A stretch of 15,044 bases of DNA, taken from contig JAAOZZ010000185.1 in assembly GCA_012274175.1 (NCBI GenBank), positions 1 to 15,044 of the forward strand, read 5' to 3'. Position numbers and translations under genes: made by a program. Below the pieces are notes generated by a model. The model saw only the letters and a list, made by a program, of their open reading frames with translations. It was not told where the DNA came from and did no database searches. Positions 1 to 5,922 of the stretch are shown here, piece after piece. The stretch's first letter is position 1; each line of letters opens with the position of its first letter. Origin of the DNA: Betaproteobacteria bacterium. Lineage in GTDB: Bacteria > Pseudomonadota > Gammaproteobacteria > Burkholderiales > Usitatibacteraceae.

Positions 1-807
1 ATGTGGCACTTCCACGGCAGCTATGGGTTCCGTCACACCGACCCGCGCTACGTCTTCGGCATCCGCAGCAAGAAGCTTCCCGACTGGACCCCGGGCGGAG
101 TCCTCGATCCGGCGGTGGTGATGTCGTGGATCCTCGTCGACCGCAACGGCCGGCGGTTCATGAACGAATACGAGCCCTACGGCCACGACACCGGGCACCG
201 TCCCCTCGACCGCTACGACCCCACGACCACGGGCTTTCCCGCGCTGCCGGCGTACATGCTCTTCGACGACGAGGGCCGCCGGATGTATCCCGTGGCGAAG
301 TCGTTCGTGAACGATCACGAGATCGCCCCCTACGACTGGAGCGAGGACAACCTGCGCGAGGTGGAGCTGGGGATCCTGAAGCGCGCCGATTCGATCCCGG
401 AGCTCGCGCGGCGCATGGAAGTGGCCGAGCCCGTTCTGCGGGAGACGCTCGAGCGCTGGAACGCCCTGTGCGCTTCCGGCGCCGACGATGGCTTCGGCCG
501 CCCGGCGCCCACCCGCAGGCCGGTCGCGAAAGCTCCGTACTATTTCGGCGAAGTGTGGCCCGTGGTCTCCAACACCCAGGGCGGATTGGTGCACGACGTC
601 GAGCAAAGAGTCCTCAACCCTTTCGGCGAGCCCATTGCCCATCTCCATGTCGCGGGAGAATTGGGAAGCATCTGGGGCTTCCTCTATCTCTCCGGAGGCA
701 ACCTGGCCGAATGCTTCGTGAGCGGCAGGATCGCCGGGGAGAACGCGGCCGCGCAGCCTGCATCGCGTACGACAAGCCATTCCATCCAGGAGGTTTCCCA
801 TGATTAG
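1..807 (+). CDS. FAD_binding_2 flavoprotein, C-terminal part (5' end outside window)
   Basis: This is the C-terminal 268 residues of a flavoprotein of the FAD_binding_2 type (the fumarate reductase, 3-ketosteroid dehydrogenase and tricarballylate dehydrogenase superfamily). The frame is open from base 1, and the N-terminal Rossmann FAD motif is absent, so the gene begins upstream; the ATG at base 1 is probably internal. Visible family features are ILVDRNGRRFMNE near residue 45, a QGGL segment near residue 194, and the C-terminal FAD-contact stretch ending LSGGNLAECFVSGRIAGENA (about residues 230-250). At the positions where soluble fumarate reductases carry the catalytic His (HTMGG) and Arg (GANRLGGN), this protein reads SNTQGG and FLYLSGGN, so it is unlikely to reduce fumarate. 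Its substrate is unknown. The stop overlaps the start of the solute-binding protein gene by 8 bases, so the two are probably co-transcribed and may serve the same compound. The superfamily is confident; the reaction is not. Confidence 0.8.
   Translation: MWHFHGSYGFRHTDPRYVFGIRSKKLPDWTPGGVLDPAVVMSWILVDRNGRRFMNEYEPYGHDTGHRPLDRYDPTTTGFPALPAYMLFDDEGRRMYPVAKSFVNDHEIAPYDWSEDNLREVELGILKRADSIPELARRMEVAEPVLRETLERWNALCASGADDGFGRPAPTRRPVAKAPYYFGEVWPVVSNTQGGLVHDVEQRVLNPFGEPIAHLHVAGELGSIWGFLYLSGGNLAECFVSGRIAGENAAAQPASRTTSHSIQEVSHD
788..793 (+). promoter_or_regulatory. Shine-Dalgarno site of the Bug/TctC gene
   Basis: A perfect AGGAGG lies inside the end of the upstream flavoprotein gene, 6 bases before the ATG at 800. 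It fixes the start of the binding-protein gene even though that start overlaps the previous stop. Confidence 0.8.
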
Positions 808-1783
808 AACGCTCAGGAGTCTGTCTCTCGTCTTCGCGTCCCTCGTGCTGGGCGCCACCGCCCTCGCGCAGGCGCCCGAAGGCGGCTTCCCCACCAAGCC
901 CGTGCGCATCATCGTTCCCTACGGACCCGGAGGCAGCACCGACGTGGTGGCGCGCATCCTCGCCGCGAAATTGACGCAGCTCCTGGGCCAGACGGTGATC
1001 GTGGAGAACCGCGCCGGGGCCAACGCCATCATCGGGACCCAGGCGGTCGCGCAATCGGCGCCCGACGGCTACACGCTGCTCGCCGCCAGCAACGGCAACG
1101 CGGTCAACGTGAGCCTCTACAAGAAGCTGCCGTTCGACCAGCTGAAGGACTTCGTCTCCGTGGTGGGCGTGGCCTCCATGCCGAACGTGGTGGCGGTGCA
1201 CCCGTCTCAGCCGATGCACACGCTGAAGGACCTGATCCAGGCCGCGAAGGCCGATCCCGACGCCATCGCCTACGGACATGCGGGGGTGGGTTCGTCGCAG
1301 CACCTCTCGGGCGAGATGCTCAAGCTCGTCGCGGGCGTGAAGATCCGCCAGATCGCCTACAAGGGCGGCGGGCCCGCGGTCACCGACGCGCTGGGCAACC
1401 ACGTCCCGATGGTGATCGCCGGGCTGCCCGCGATCGTCCAGTTCGTGAAGTCGGGCCAGATGCGCGCGCTCGCGGTCACGAGCCCGAAGCGCTCCTCGCA
1501 GCTTCCCGACGTGCCCACGGTGGCGGAGCAGGGCTATCCCGGCTTCAACCAGGTGTTCTGGATCGCCCTCATCGCGCCGAAGGGCACGCCCGCTCCCGTG
1601 ATCGCGCGGCTCAACAAGGCGGTGAACGACGCGCTCGCGATGCCCGACATCGTGCACGCGTTGGCCGCGCAAGGCGCCGAGCCCACGGGGGGAACGCCCG
1701 AGCAGCTCGACAAGTTCATCCGCGAGGAGATCCAGTCGGCGGCCAGCGTGATCCAGCAGGCGCACATCAAGGTGAACGACTGA
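800..1783 (+). CDS. Tripartite tricarboxylate transporter substrate-binding protein (Bug/TctC family)
   Basis: Predicted periplasmic solute-binding protein of 327 residues. A signal peptide is visible: Arg residues near the start, a hydrophobic stretch rich in Leu, Val and Ala, and a likely cleavage after about residue 25 (ALAQA). The mature part opens with the family hallmark FPTKPVRIIVPYGPGGSTD (about residues 29-48), followed by VIVENRAGANAIIG and APDGYTLL; these shape the ligand pocket for carboxylated ligands in Bug proteins. Length matches the family norm of roughly 320-330. No TctA/TctB membrane partner is in the window. Betaproteobacteria often carry many orphan Bug proteins that share membrane components encoded elsewhere or act in sensing. 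The tight overlap with the flavoprotein gene suggests that both act on one organic acid, but the ligand cannot be named from sequence. Confidence 0.92.
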   Translation: MIRTLRSLSLVFASLVLGATALAQAPEGGFPTKPVRIIVPYGPGGSTDVVARILAAKLTQLLGQTVIVENRAGANAIIGTQAVAQSAPDGYTLLAASNGNAVNVSLYKKLPFDQLKDFVSVVGVASMPNVVAVHPSQPMHTLKDLIQAAKADPDAIAYGHAGVGSSQHLSGEMLKLVAGVKIRQIAYKGGGPAVTDALGNHVPMVIAGLPAIVQFVKSGQMRALAVTSPKRSSQLPDVPTVAEQGYPGFNQVFWIALIAPKGTPAPVIARLNKAVNDALAMPDIVHALAAQGAEPTGGTPEQLDKFIREEIQSAASVIQQAHIKVND

Positions 1784-1812
1784 CGCGCGGGGCTTCCGGG
1801 CCCCTTTCCTGC

Positions 1813-1831
1813 GGTTCCTCCATGCAGAACC
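1813..1831. promoter_or_regulatory. Inverted repeat GGTTC-N9-GAACC, possible regulator site
   Basis: Five-base arms GGTTC (1813-1817) and GAACC (1827-1831) are separated by 9 bases, about one helical turn and a half centre to centre. The site lies between the binding-protein gene and the iclR-type gene. IclR-family proteins bind short inverted repeats near their own promoter, so this could be an operator, but five-base arms can occur by chance in GC-rich DNA. Confidence 0.25.
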
Positions 1832-1836
1832 ATGGG

Positions 1837-1864
1837 CGGAAAGCGCCGTGAAAGGCGCTTTCCG
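1837..1864 (+). terminator. Perfect 11-bp hairpin after the Bug/TctC gene, terminator-like without T-run
   Basis: The arms CGGAAAGCGCC (1837-1847) and GGCGCTTTCCG (1854-1864) pair perfectly around the loop GTGAAA. The hairpin starts 54 bases after the stop of the solute-binding protein gene, a usual place for a terminator. No run of T follows; instead a TTGACA box begins two bases later. It could act as a weak or factor-assisted terminator, an mRNA 3'-end stabiliser, or, being palindromic DNA just upstream of a promoter, a protein-binding site. Confidence 0.5.
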
Positions 1865-1866
1865 GG

Positions 1867-1896
1867 TTGACAGCCTGCCGAGGGAACGTTTACGGT
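1867..1896 (+). promoter_or_regulatory. Candidate sigma70 promoter for the iclR-headed operon
   Basis: A perfect -35 consensus TTGACA (1867-1872) is followed after 18 bases by TACGGT (1891-1896, three of six matches to TATAAT); TTTACG at 16 bases spacing is an alternative. Transcription would start near 1903, about 40 bases before the regulator ATG. The weak -10 would suit a regulated promoter. This is the only convincing promoter-like site upstream of the long plus-strand cluster. Confidence 0.45.
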
Positions 1897-1917
1897 AGCA
1901 GGCCTACGCAACCGCAT

Positions 1918-1930
1918 TCTGCATTGCAGA
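1918..1930. promoter_or_regulatory. Palindrome TCTGCA-T-TGCAGA, candidate IclR operator
   Basis: A perfect inverted repeat with six-base arms and one central base ends 11 bases before the regulator start codon and downstream of the predicted promoter. This position suits autorepression by the adjacent IclR-family protein. It is seen directly as symmetry; binding is inferred only. Confidence 0.35.
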
Positions 1931-1941
1931 CCCCCTCTTCG

Positions 1942-2745
1942 ATGGCCGCGCTCACCCGCAACCAGATCATCGCATCGGCCGCCGGCACCCTCGAGATGCT
2001 CGAGGTGCTCGGCAACGCCCAGGGCCCGATCGCGCTGAGCGCGGTGGTGGAGGCCACGGGCCGGCCGAAGGGCACGGTGCACCGCATGCTCTCCACGCTG
2101 GTGAACACCGGATTCGCGAAGCGCGATCCGCAGACGGGACGCTACGGGCTCACGTTGAAGGCCTGGAGGATCGGCGCCAACGCGCTGCGCGACCTGGACC
2201 TCGTGAAGCATGCGCTTCCCGTCCTCGACAAGCTCATGGTCGACACCGGCGAGACGGTGCACCTCGCGGTGCTCGATCCTTCCGGCGGCGTGGTCTACGT
2301 CTCGAAGGTGGAAAGCCCGCGCTCGATCCGGGTGCAGACGCGGCTGGGCCAGATGAATCCCTCGTGGTGCACGGCCACGGGACGGGCCATGATCGCCTTC
2401 GACGAGGAGATGGCCGAGCGCGTGCTCGCGCAGACGCTCGAGCGGCGCACGCCCAAGACCGTCACCGACCGCAAGAAGATCCGCGAGCGCCTGGCCGAGG
2501 TGCGCGCATGCGGCTACGCGGTGACGCTGGCCGAGAACCACACCGAGATGGGCGGCCTCGCGGCCCCGGTGCGCGACCACACGGGCCATGTCGTGGCGGC
2601 GTGCGGACTCGCGATCCCGGCGTTCCGCATGGACACCCGCGCCGTGGAGCGCGTGATCCCGCTCGTGCTGGCGGCCGCCGGGGCGATCTCGGCATCCATG
2701 GGCTACATGCTGGCGAGAACCGGAAGCGCGGCCCGTGCGGCATGA
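1942..2745 (+). CDS. IclR-family transcriptional regulator
   Basis: A DNA-binding regulator of 267 residues, the usual IclR length. The N-terminal winged helix-turn-helix spans about residues 14-75, with the recognition helix around residues 42-56 (RPKGTVHRMLSTLVNTG). A linker helix leads to the effector-binding domain, about residues 85-260, recognisable by ETVHLAVLD, GQMNPSWCTATGRAM and MGGLAAPVRD. IclR proteins act as repressors or activators that sense a pathway acid. The ATG at 1942 is chosen because the protein then begins at the normal distance from the wHTH; the frame stays open upstream to a TTG that is the -35 box itself. No clear Shine-Dalgarno sequence precedes the ATG. The gene overlaps the flavoprotein-subunit gene by 11 bases, so it is the first gene of the catabolic operon and is the likely regulator of it. 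Confidence 0.93.
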   Translation: MAALTRNQIIASAAGTLEMLEVLGNAQGPIALSAVVEATGRPKGTVHRMLSTLVNTGFAKRDPQTGRYGLTLKAWRIGANALRDLDLVKHALPVLDKLMVDTGETVHLAVLDPSGGVVYVSKVESPRSIRVQTRLGQMNPSWCTATGRAMIAFDEEMAERVLAQTLERRTPKTVTDRKKIRERLAEVRACGYAVTLAENHTEMGGLAAPVRDHTGHVVAACGLAIPAFRMDTRAVERVIPLVLAAAGAISASMGYMLARTGSAARAA

Positions 2746-4489
2746 GGCCTGCGACATCCTGATCCTCGGCGGCGGCGGCGCGGCCCTCTACGCGGCGATC
2801 CGCGCCCGGGACGCCGATCCGGCGCTCAAGATCGTGGTGGCGAGCAAGGGCCTCTTCGGCAAGAGCGGCTGCACGCGCATGGTGCAGGGCGGCTACAACG
2901 TCGTGCTGCACCCGGACGATTCCTTCGACCAGCACTTCGACGACACGCTGCGGGGCGGCGGACTCATCAACGACCAGGAGCTCGCGTGGACGCTGGTCAC
3001 CCAGGCGCCCGATCGCATCATCGAGCTGGAGAACCGTTTCGGCTGCTACTTCGACCGGAATGCCGACGGCACCATCCACCAGCGGGCGCTCGCGGGGCAG
3101 TCGTTCAACCGCACGGTGCACCGCGCCGATCTCACCGGCATCGAGCTCATGAGCCGGCTCTCGGAGCAGGTGATGGTGCGCGACATCCGCGTGATGAACG
3201 AGGTGCGGGGCGTGGACCTGCTCTTCGACGAGCGGCACGAGCGGGTCTGCGGAGCGCTGCTGCTGGAAGCCCACGCCGGGGAGCTGGTGCGCATGGCCGC
3301 GCGCGCGGTGCTGCTCGCCACGGGGGGTGCCGCGCCGCTCTATCGCATCACGCCCGCGTCCCTCGAGAAGAGCGGCGACGGGCTCGCCATGGGATTTCGC
3401 GCCGGCGCCGAGTTCGTCGACATGGAGATGATGCAGTTCCATCCCACGGGCCTCATCGCGGGTGACTCGGTCATGACCGGCGTGGTGCTCGAGGAAGGCC
3501 TGCGGGGCGCGGGAGGACACCTGCTCAACGCGCAGGGCGAGCGCTACATGGCGCGCTACGACCCGGCGAAGATGGAACGCTCGACCCGGGATCGCGTCTC
3601 CCGCAGCGGCTACATGGAGATTCGCGCGGGACGCGGCACGCCCCAGGGCGGCGTGCTGCTGGACGTGCGCCACCTGGGCAAGGAGTTCCTGTTGAAGTCC
3701 TCTCCGGGCATGTACAAGCGCTGCCTGTCGATCGGCTACGACATGGCGACGGAGCCGATCCCCGTCACGCCCACGGCGCACTTCCAGATGGGCGGCATGC
3801 GCATCGACACCGAATGCCGCACGACGATTCCGGGACTCTACGCCGCGGGCGAGGACGCGGGCGGCGTGCACGGGGCCAATCGCCTCGGCGGCAACGGCGT
3901 GGCGGAGTCGATCGTGTTCGGCGCCGTGGCGGGGGACGCGATGGTGCGCCATTTGCCGGAAAGTGCGGCCGCCGCGCCTTCGGCGGCGGAATCCGCACGG
4001 ATCGCCGCACGGCTCGAAGCGCGCGCCGGCGATGCCAACCCGTTCACGCTGCGCCGCGACCTGGGTGCGGTCGCCTGGGACCGCCTCGGCATCATCCGCA
4101 GCGCCGAATCCCTGGGCGTGGCCGCGAGCGAGCTCGATCGCATCGAGGAAGCGCTGGGCGGCGTGGGCATTCCCGCCGATCGCGCGGGCAACGCGGCCCT
4201 GCACGAGAGGATCAACCTCGAGAACCTGGTGGGCGTGGCGCGATTGATCCAGGCCTCGGCGCTGCTGCGCAAGGAAAGCCGCGGGAGCCACTACCGGGAG
4301 GATTTTCCCGAGACCTCGGCCGACGGCCTCTTCAACACTTTCCTGTCCCGCGCGCCCGACGGTTCCATCGCGGCCGCGCGCCGGCCGGTGAAGTTCACCC
4401 GCCGCCGCCCCGAGGACCTCCAGGGCGACACGGTCATTCCCGGCGACAAGGCGAAGGCCGTCGCCCCGGCCTTCACCAGCGAGATCTGA
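2735..4489 (+). CDS. Succinate dehydrogenase/fumarate reductase-like flavoprotein subunit, non-covalent FAD type
   Basis: Catalytic subunit of 584 residues of the SdhA/FrdA family, which interconverts succinate-type and fumarate-type acids at an FAD. The Rossmann motif GGGGAA is at residues 12-17. Dicarboxylate-site residues are all present: His236 (HPTG), Glu254 (EEGLRG), Arg285 (TRDRVS), His349 (TAHFQMGG) and Arg383 (GANRLGGN), the last within the FAD-binding C-terminal motif. The segment that normally reads RSHTV-x-A-QGG, whose His carries covalent FAD, here reads SGCTRMVQGG, so Cys46 stands at the His position. FAD is therefore probably bound non-covalently. In E. coli fumarate reductase, loss of this His keeps fumarate reduction but abolishes succinate oxidation. 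Start GTG at 2735 has GGAAG 8 bases upstream and overlaps the regulator gene. The partners follow at once, so it is the head of a complete complex. Family confident; true substrate unknown. Confidence 0.92.
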   Translation: MRHEACDILILGGGGAALYAAIRARDADPALKIVVASKGLFGKSGCTRMVQGGYNVVLHPDDSFDQHFDDTLRGGGLINDQELAWTLVTQAPDRIIELENRFGCYFDRNADGTIHQRALAGQSFNRTVHRADLTGIELMSRLSEQVMVRDIRVMNEVRGVDLLFDERHERVCGALLLEAHAGELVRMAARAVLLATGGAAPLYRITPASLEKSGDGLAMGFRAGAEFVDMEMMQFHPTGLIAGDSVMTGVVLEEGLRGAGGHLLNAQGERYMARYDPAKMERSTRDRVSRSGYMEIRAGRGTPQGGVLLDVRHLGKEFLLKSSPGMYKRCLSIGYDMATEPIPVTPTAHFQMGGMRIDTECRTTIPGLYAAGEDAGGVHGANRLGGNGVAESIVFGAVAGDAMVRHLPESAAAAPSAAESARIAARLEARAGDANPFTLRRDLGAVAWDRLGIIRSAESLGVAASELDRIEEALGGVGIPADRAGNAALHERINLENLVGVARLIQASALLRKESRGSHYREDFPETSADGLFNTFLSRAPDGSIAAARRPVKFTRRRPEDLQGDTVIPGDKAKAVAPAFTSEI

Positions 4490-4494
4490 AGCCC

Positions 4495-4839
4495 ATGTGG
4501 AGAATCTATTCGGCGCGCAACTGGATGTTCATCCTGCACCGCGTCACCGGCACGGCGCTGCTCGTGTACTTCGTGGCCCACGTGCTCACCATTTCCACCG
4601 CGCTCGTGGCCGGCCCCGAGGCGTTTTCGGCGGTGATGGCGGCGTTGCGCCACCCGGTGTTCAGGGCGGTGGAGCTGGCGATCTTCGGATGCGTCGCGTT
4701 CCACGGCCTGAACGGGCTGCACATCATCGCCGCGGAGCGCGGCTGGCTGCGCCCGGGCGGCAACGCGTTCGCGCGCACCACGGTCGCCACGACCCTGGGC
4801 ATCTGGGCGGTGGCCGCGGCCCTGGCCGTGGCGCGATAG
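4495..4839 (+). CDS. SdhC-like cytochrome b membrane anchor subunit
   Basis: Small inner-membrane protein (114 residues) with three hydrophobic segments, about residues 20-38, 58-80 and 95-112. The N-terminal ILHRVTG (residues 13-19) is the SdhC signature; His15 and Arg16 match E. coli SdhC His30 and Arg31, Arg31 lying in the quinone pocket, while the quinone-site Ser27 position is Phe12. His70 in FHGLNGLH aligns with the heme b axial ligand His84, though the usual GxRH spacing is one residue shorter here. The role would be to anchor the complex, hold half of the heme and pass electrons to quinone. It starts 5 bases after the flavoprotein subunit; the Shine-Dalgarno sequence is weak (GAAG), suggesting translational coupling. 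The family is clear from motifs plus context, since overall similarity in anchors is low. Confidence 0.85.
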   Translation: MWRIYSARNWMFILHRVTGTALLVYFVAHVLTISTALVAGPEAFSAVMAALRHPVFRAVELAIFGCVAFHGLNGLHIIAAERGWLRPGGNAFARTTVATTLGIWAVAAALAVAR

Positions 4840-4849
4840 GAGCCGGACG

Positions 4850-5209
4850 ATGCGCGCGATCCTGTCCGACCTGAGGCTCTGGCGCTGGCAGCGCTACACC
4901 GCGCTCGCGGCCTTCCCGCTGGTGCTCGCGCACCTGGTGCTCCAGTACTTCTTCTTCGGCGTCGACGCATCCACCTTCGCGGAAGTGTCGGCGCGCGTGA
5001 AGGGCGGGGTGATCCTGGGCCTGGACGTGCTGCTGCTCGCCGCCGTGAGCGCCCATGGCTTCCTCGGCCTGCGCAGCATGCTGCAGGACTACGCGCGCAG
5101 CTCTCCCGCCGCGGGATGGATCACCCGCGCCTCGCTTTTCGCGCTCGCCGCGACCTTCGCGTACGGCCTCGCGGCCCTCGCGGCATTCCTCCCTGCGGGG
5201 ATCCGATGA
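4850..5209 (+). CDS. SdhD-like membrane anchor subunit
   Basis: Second inner-membrane anchor of 119 residues with three predicted helices (about residues 17-36, 52-76 and 90-115). SAHGFLGLRSMLQDY (residues 67-81) matches the SdhD pattern: His69 aligns with the heme b ligand His71 of E. coli, and Asp80-Tyr81 with Asp82-Tyr83, the latter a quinone-contacting residue. Together with the SdhC-like protein it would form the quinone-reactive cytochrome b of the complex. GGAG sits 7 bases before the ATG. The stop overlaps the iron-sulfur subunit start (ATGA), showing tight coupling of the subunits. Anchors diverge quickly, so the call rests on motif and context. Confidence 0.85.
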   Translation: MRAILSDLRLWRWQRYTALAAFPLVLAHLVLQYFFFGVDASTFAEVSARVKGGVILGLDVLLLAAVSAHGFLGLRSMLQDYARSSPAAGWITRASLFALAATFAYGLAALAAFLPAGIR

Positions 5210-5922
5210 ACGAGAGCAAGCCCACCCGCATCACCCTGGAAGTCTCCCGCTCCACCGCCGGGGCCGCCTCGCGCTTCGACGTGCCCGTGCCCTCGGCCAC
5301 GAGCCGGGTGCTGGACGCGCTCCTCTACGTGCGCCACCACCTCGATCCCACCCTGGGCTTCCGGTACTCGTGCCGCGCGGGCATGTGCGGCTCGTGCGCC
5401 GTCGTGGTGAACGGCAAGGAGGCCCTCGCGTGCCAGACCGCCATCGGCACCCTGGGCACCGACCACGTGCGCGTATCGCCGCTGCGCGCGCTGCCGGTGC
5501 TGCGCGACCTCATGTGCGACATGGCGCCCTTCTTCGACACGTTCAAGCGCTCCGATGCCGCGATGCGCGCAAAGGAGCCGGATCGCAAGACGCTGCGCAC
5601 CATGCCCCCGGGCGCGCCCCATCGCGCGGCGATCGAGGCGCAGAACGGCTGCCTCACGTGCGGCGCGTGCTATTCGGCGTGCGAATGGTCCGCGACGCGC
5701 CCGGGCTACCTGGGGCCGGCCGCGATGAACCGCATCTTCATGCTGAGCCTGGACGAGCGCGATGCGCCCGGCAGGTCGCGGCTTGCCACGGTGGCCCACG
5801 AGTCGGGTGCGCTGCGCTGCCACGGGCTGGGCAACTGCAGCGCGGTCTGCCCCGTGGACATACCCCTGCGCGAAGGCATGCAGAAGTTGAAGGGCCTGCT
5901 CGCCACCGAGGATTTGCCGTGA
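5206..5922 (+). CDS. Succinate dehydrogenase/fumarate reductase-like iron-sulfur subunit
   Basis: Electron-transfer subunit of 238 residues (SdhB/FrdB family) linking the flavin to the membrane anchors. All cluster ligands are present at spacings almost identical to E. coli SdhB: Cys56, 61, 64 and 76 for [2Fe-2S]; Cys149, 152, 155 and 215 for [4Fe-4S]; Cys159, 205 and 211 for [3Fe-4S]. The plant-type ferredoxin domain covers about residues 8-100 and the bacterial-type domain about 140-232. His206 matches the conserved quinone-pocket His207. The Pro following Cys159 is Glu160, and the double Trp of the E. coli quinone pocket is reduced to a single Trp161, so the quinone site may differ. ATG at 5206 overlaps the previous stop (ATGA), with GGGGA 4 bases upstream. 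Unusually this subunit comes last, not directly after the flavoprotein. Confidence 0.93.
   Translation: MNESKPTRITLEVSRSTAGAASRFDVPVPSATSRVLDALLYVRHHLDPTLGFRYSCRAGMCGSCAVVVNGKEALACQTAIGTLGTDHVRVSPLRALPVLRDLMCDMAPFFDTFKRSDAAMRAKEPDRKTLRTMPPGAPHRAAIEAQNGCLTCGACYSACEWSATRPGYLGPAAMNRIFMLSLDERDAPGRSRLATVAHESGALRCHGLGNCSAVCPVDIPLREGMQKLKGLLATEDLP

Noticed and set aside
1867..1941. N-terminal extension of the IclR regulator from the TTG at 1867
   Set aside because: The TTG is the -35 box, the extra 25 residues resemble no IclR sequence, and ATG at 1942 gives the normal length.
2462..4291. Very long open frame (over 600 codons) on the minus strand opposite the flavoprotein subunit
   Set aside because: It is Arg/His/Ala-rich with no recognisable domain and lies fully opposite a well-supported gene; long antisense frames are expected in GC-rich DNA with GC-biased third positions.
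4495..5209. Possibility that the two small membrane proteins are unrelated hypothetical proteins
   Set aside because: HRVTG, the His in FHGLNGLH, and the H-x-D-Y pattern of the second protein match SdhC and SdhD at functional positions, and they lie between the flavoprotein and iron-sulfur genes.
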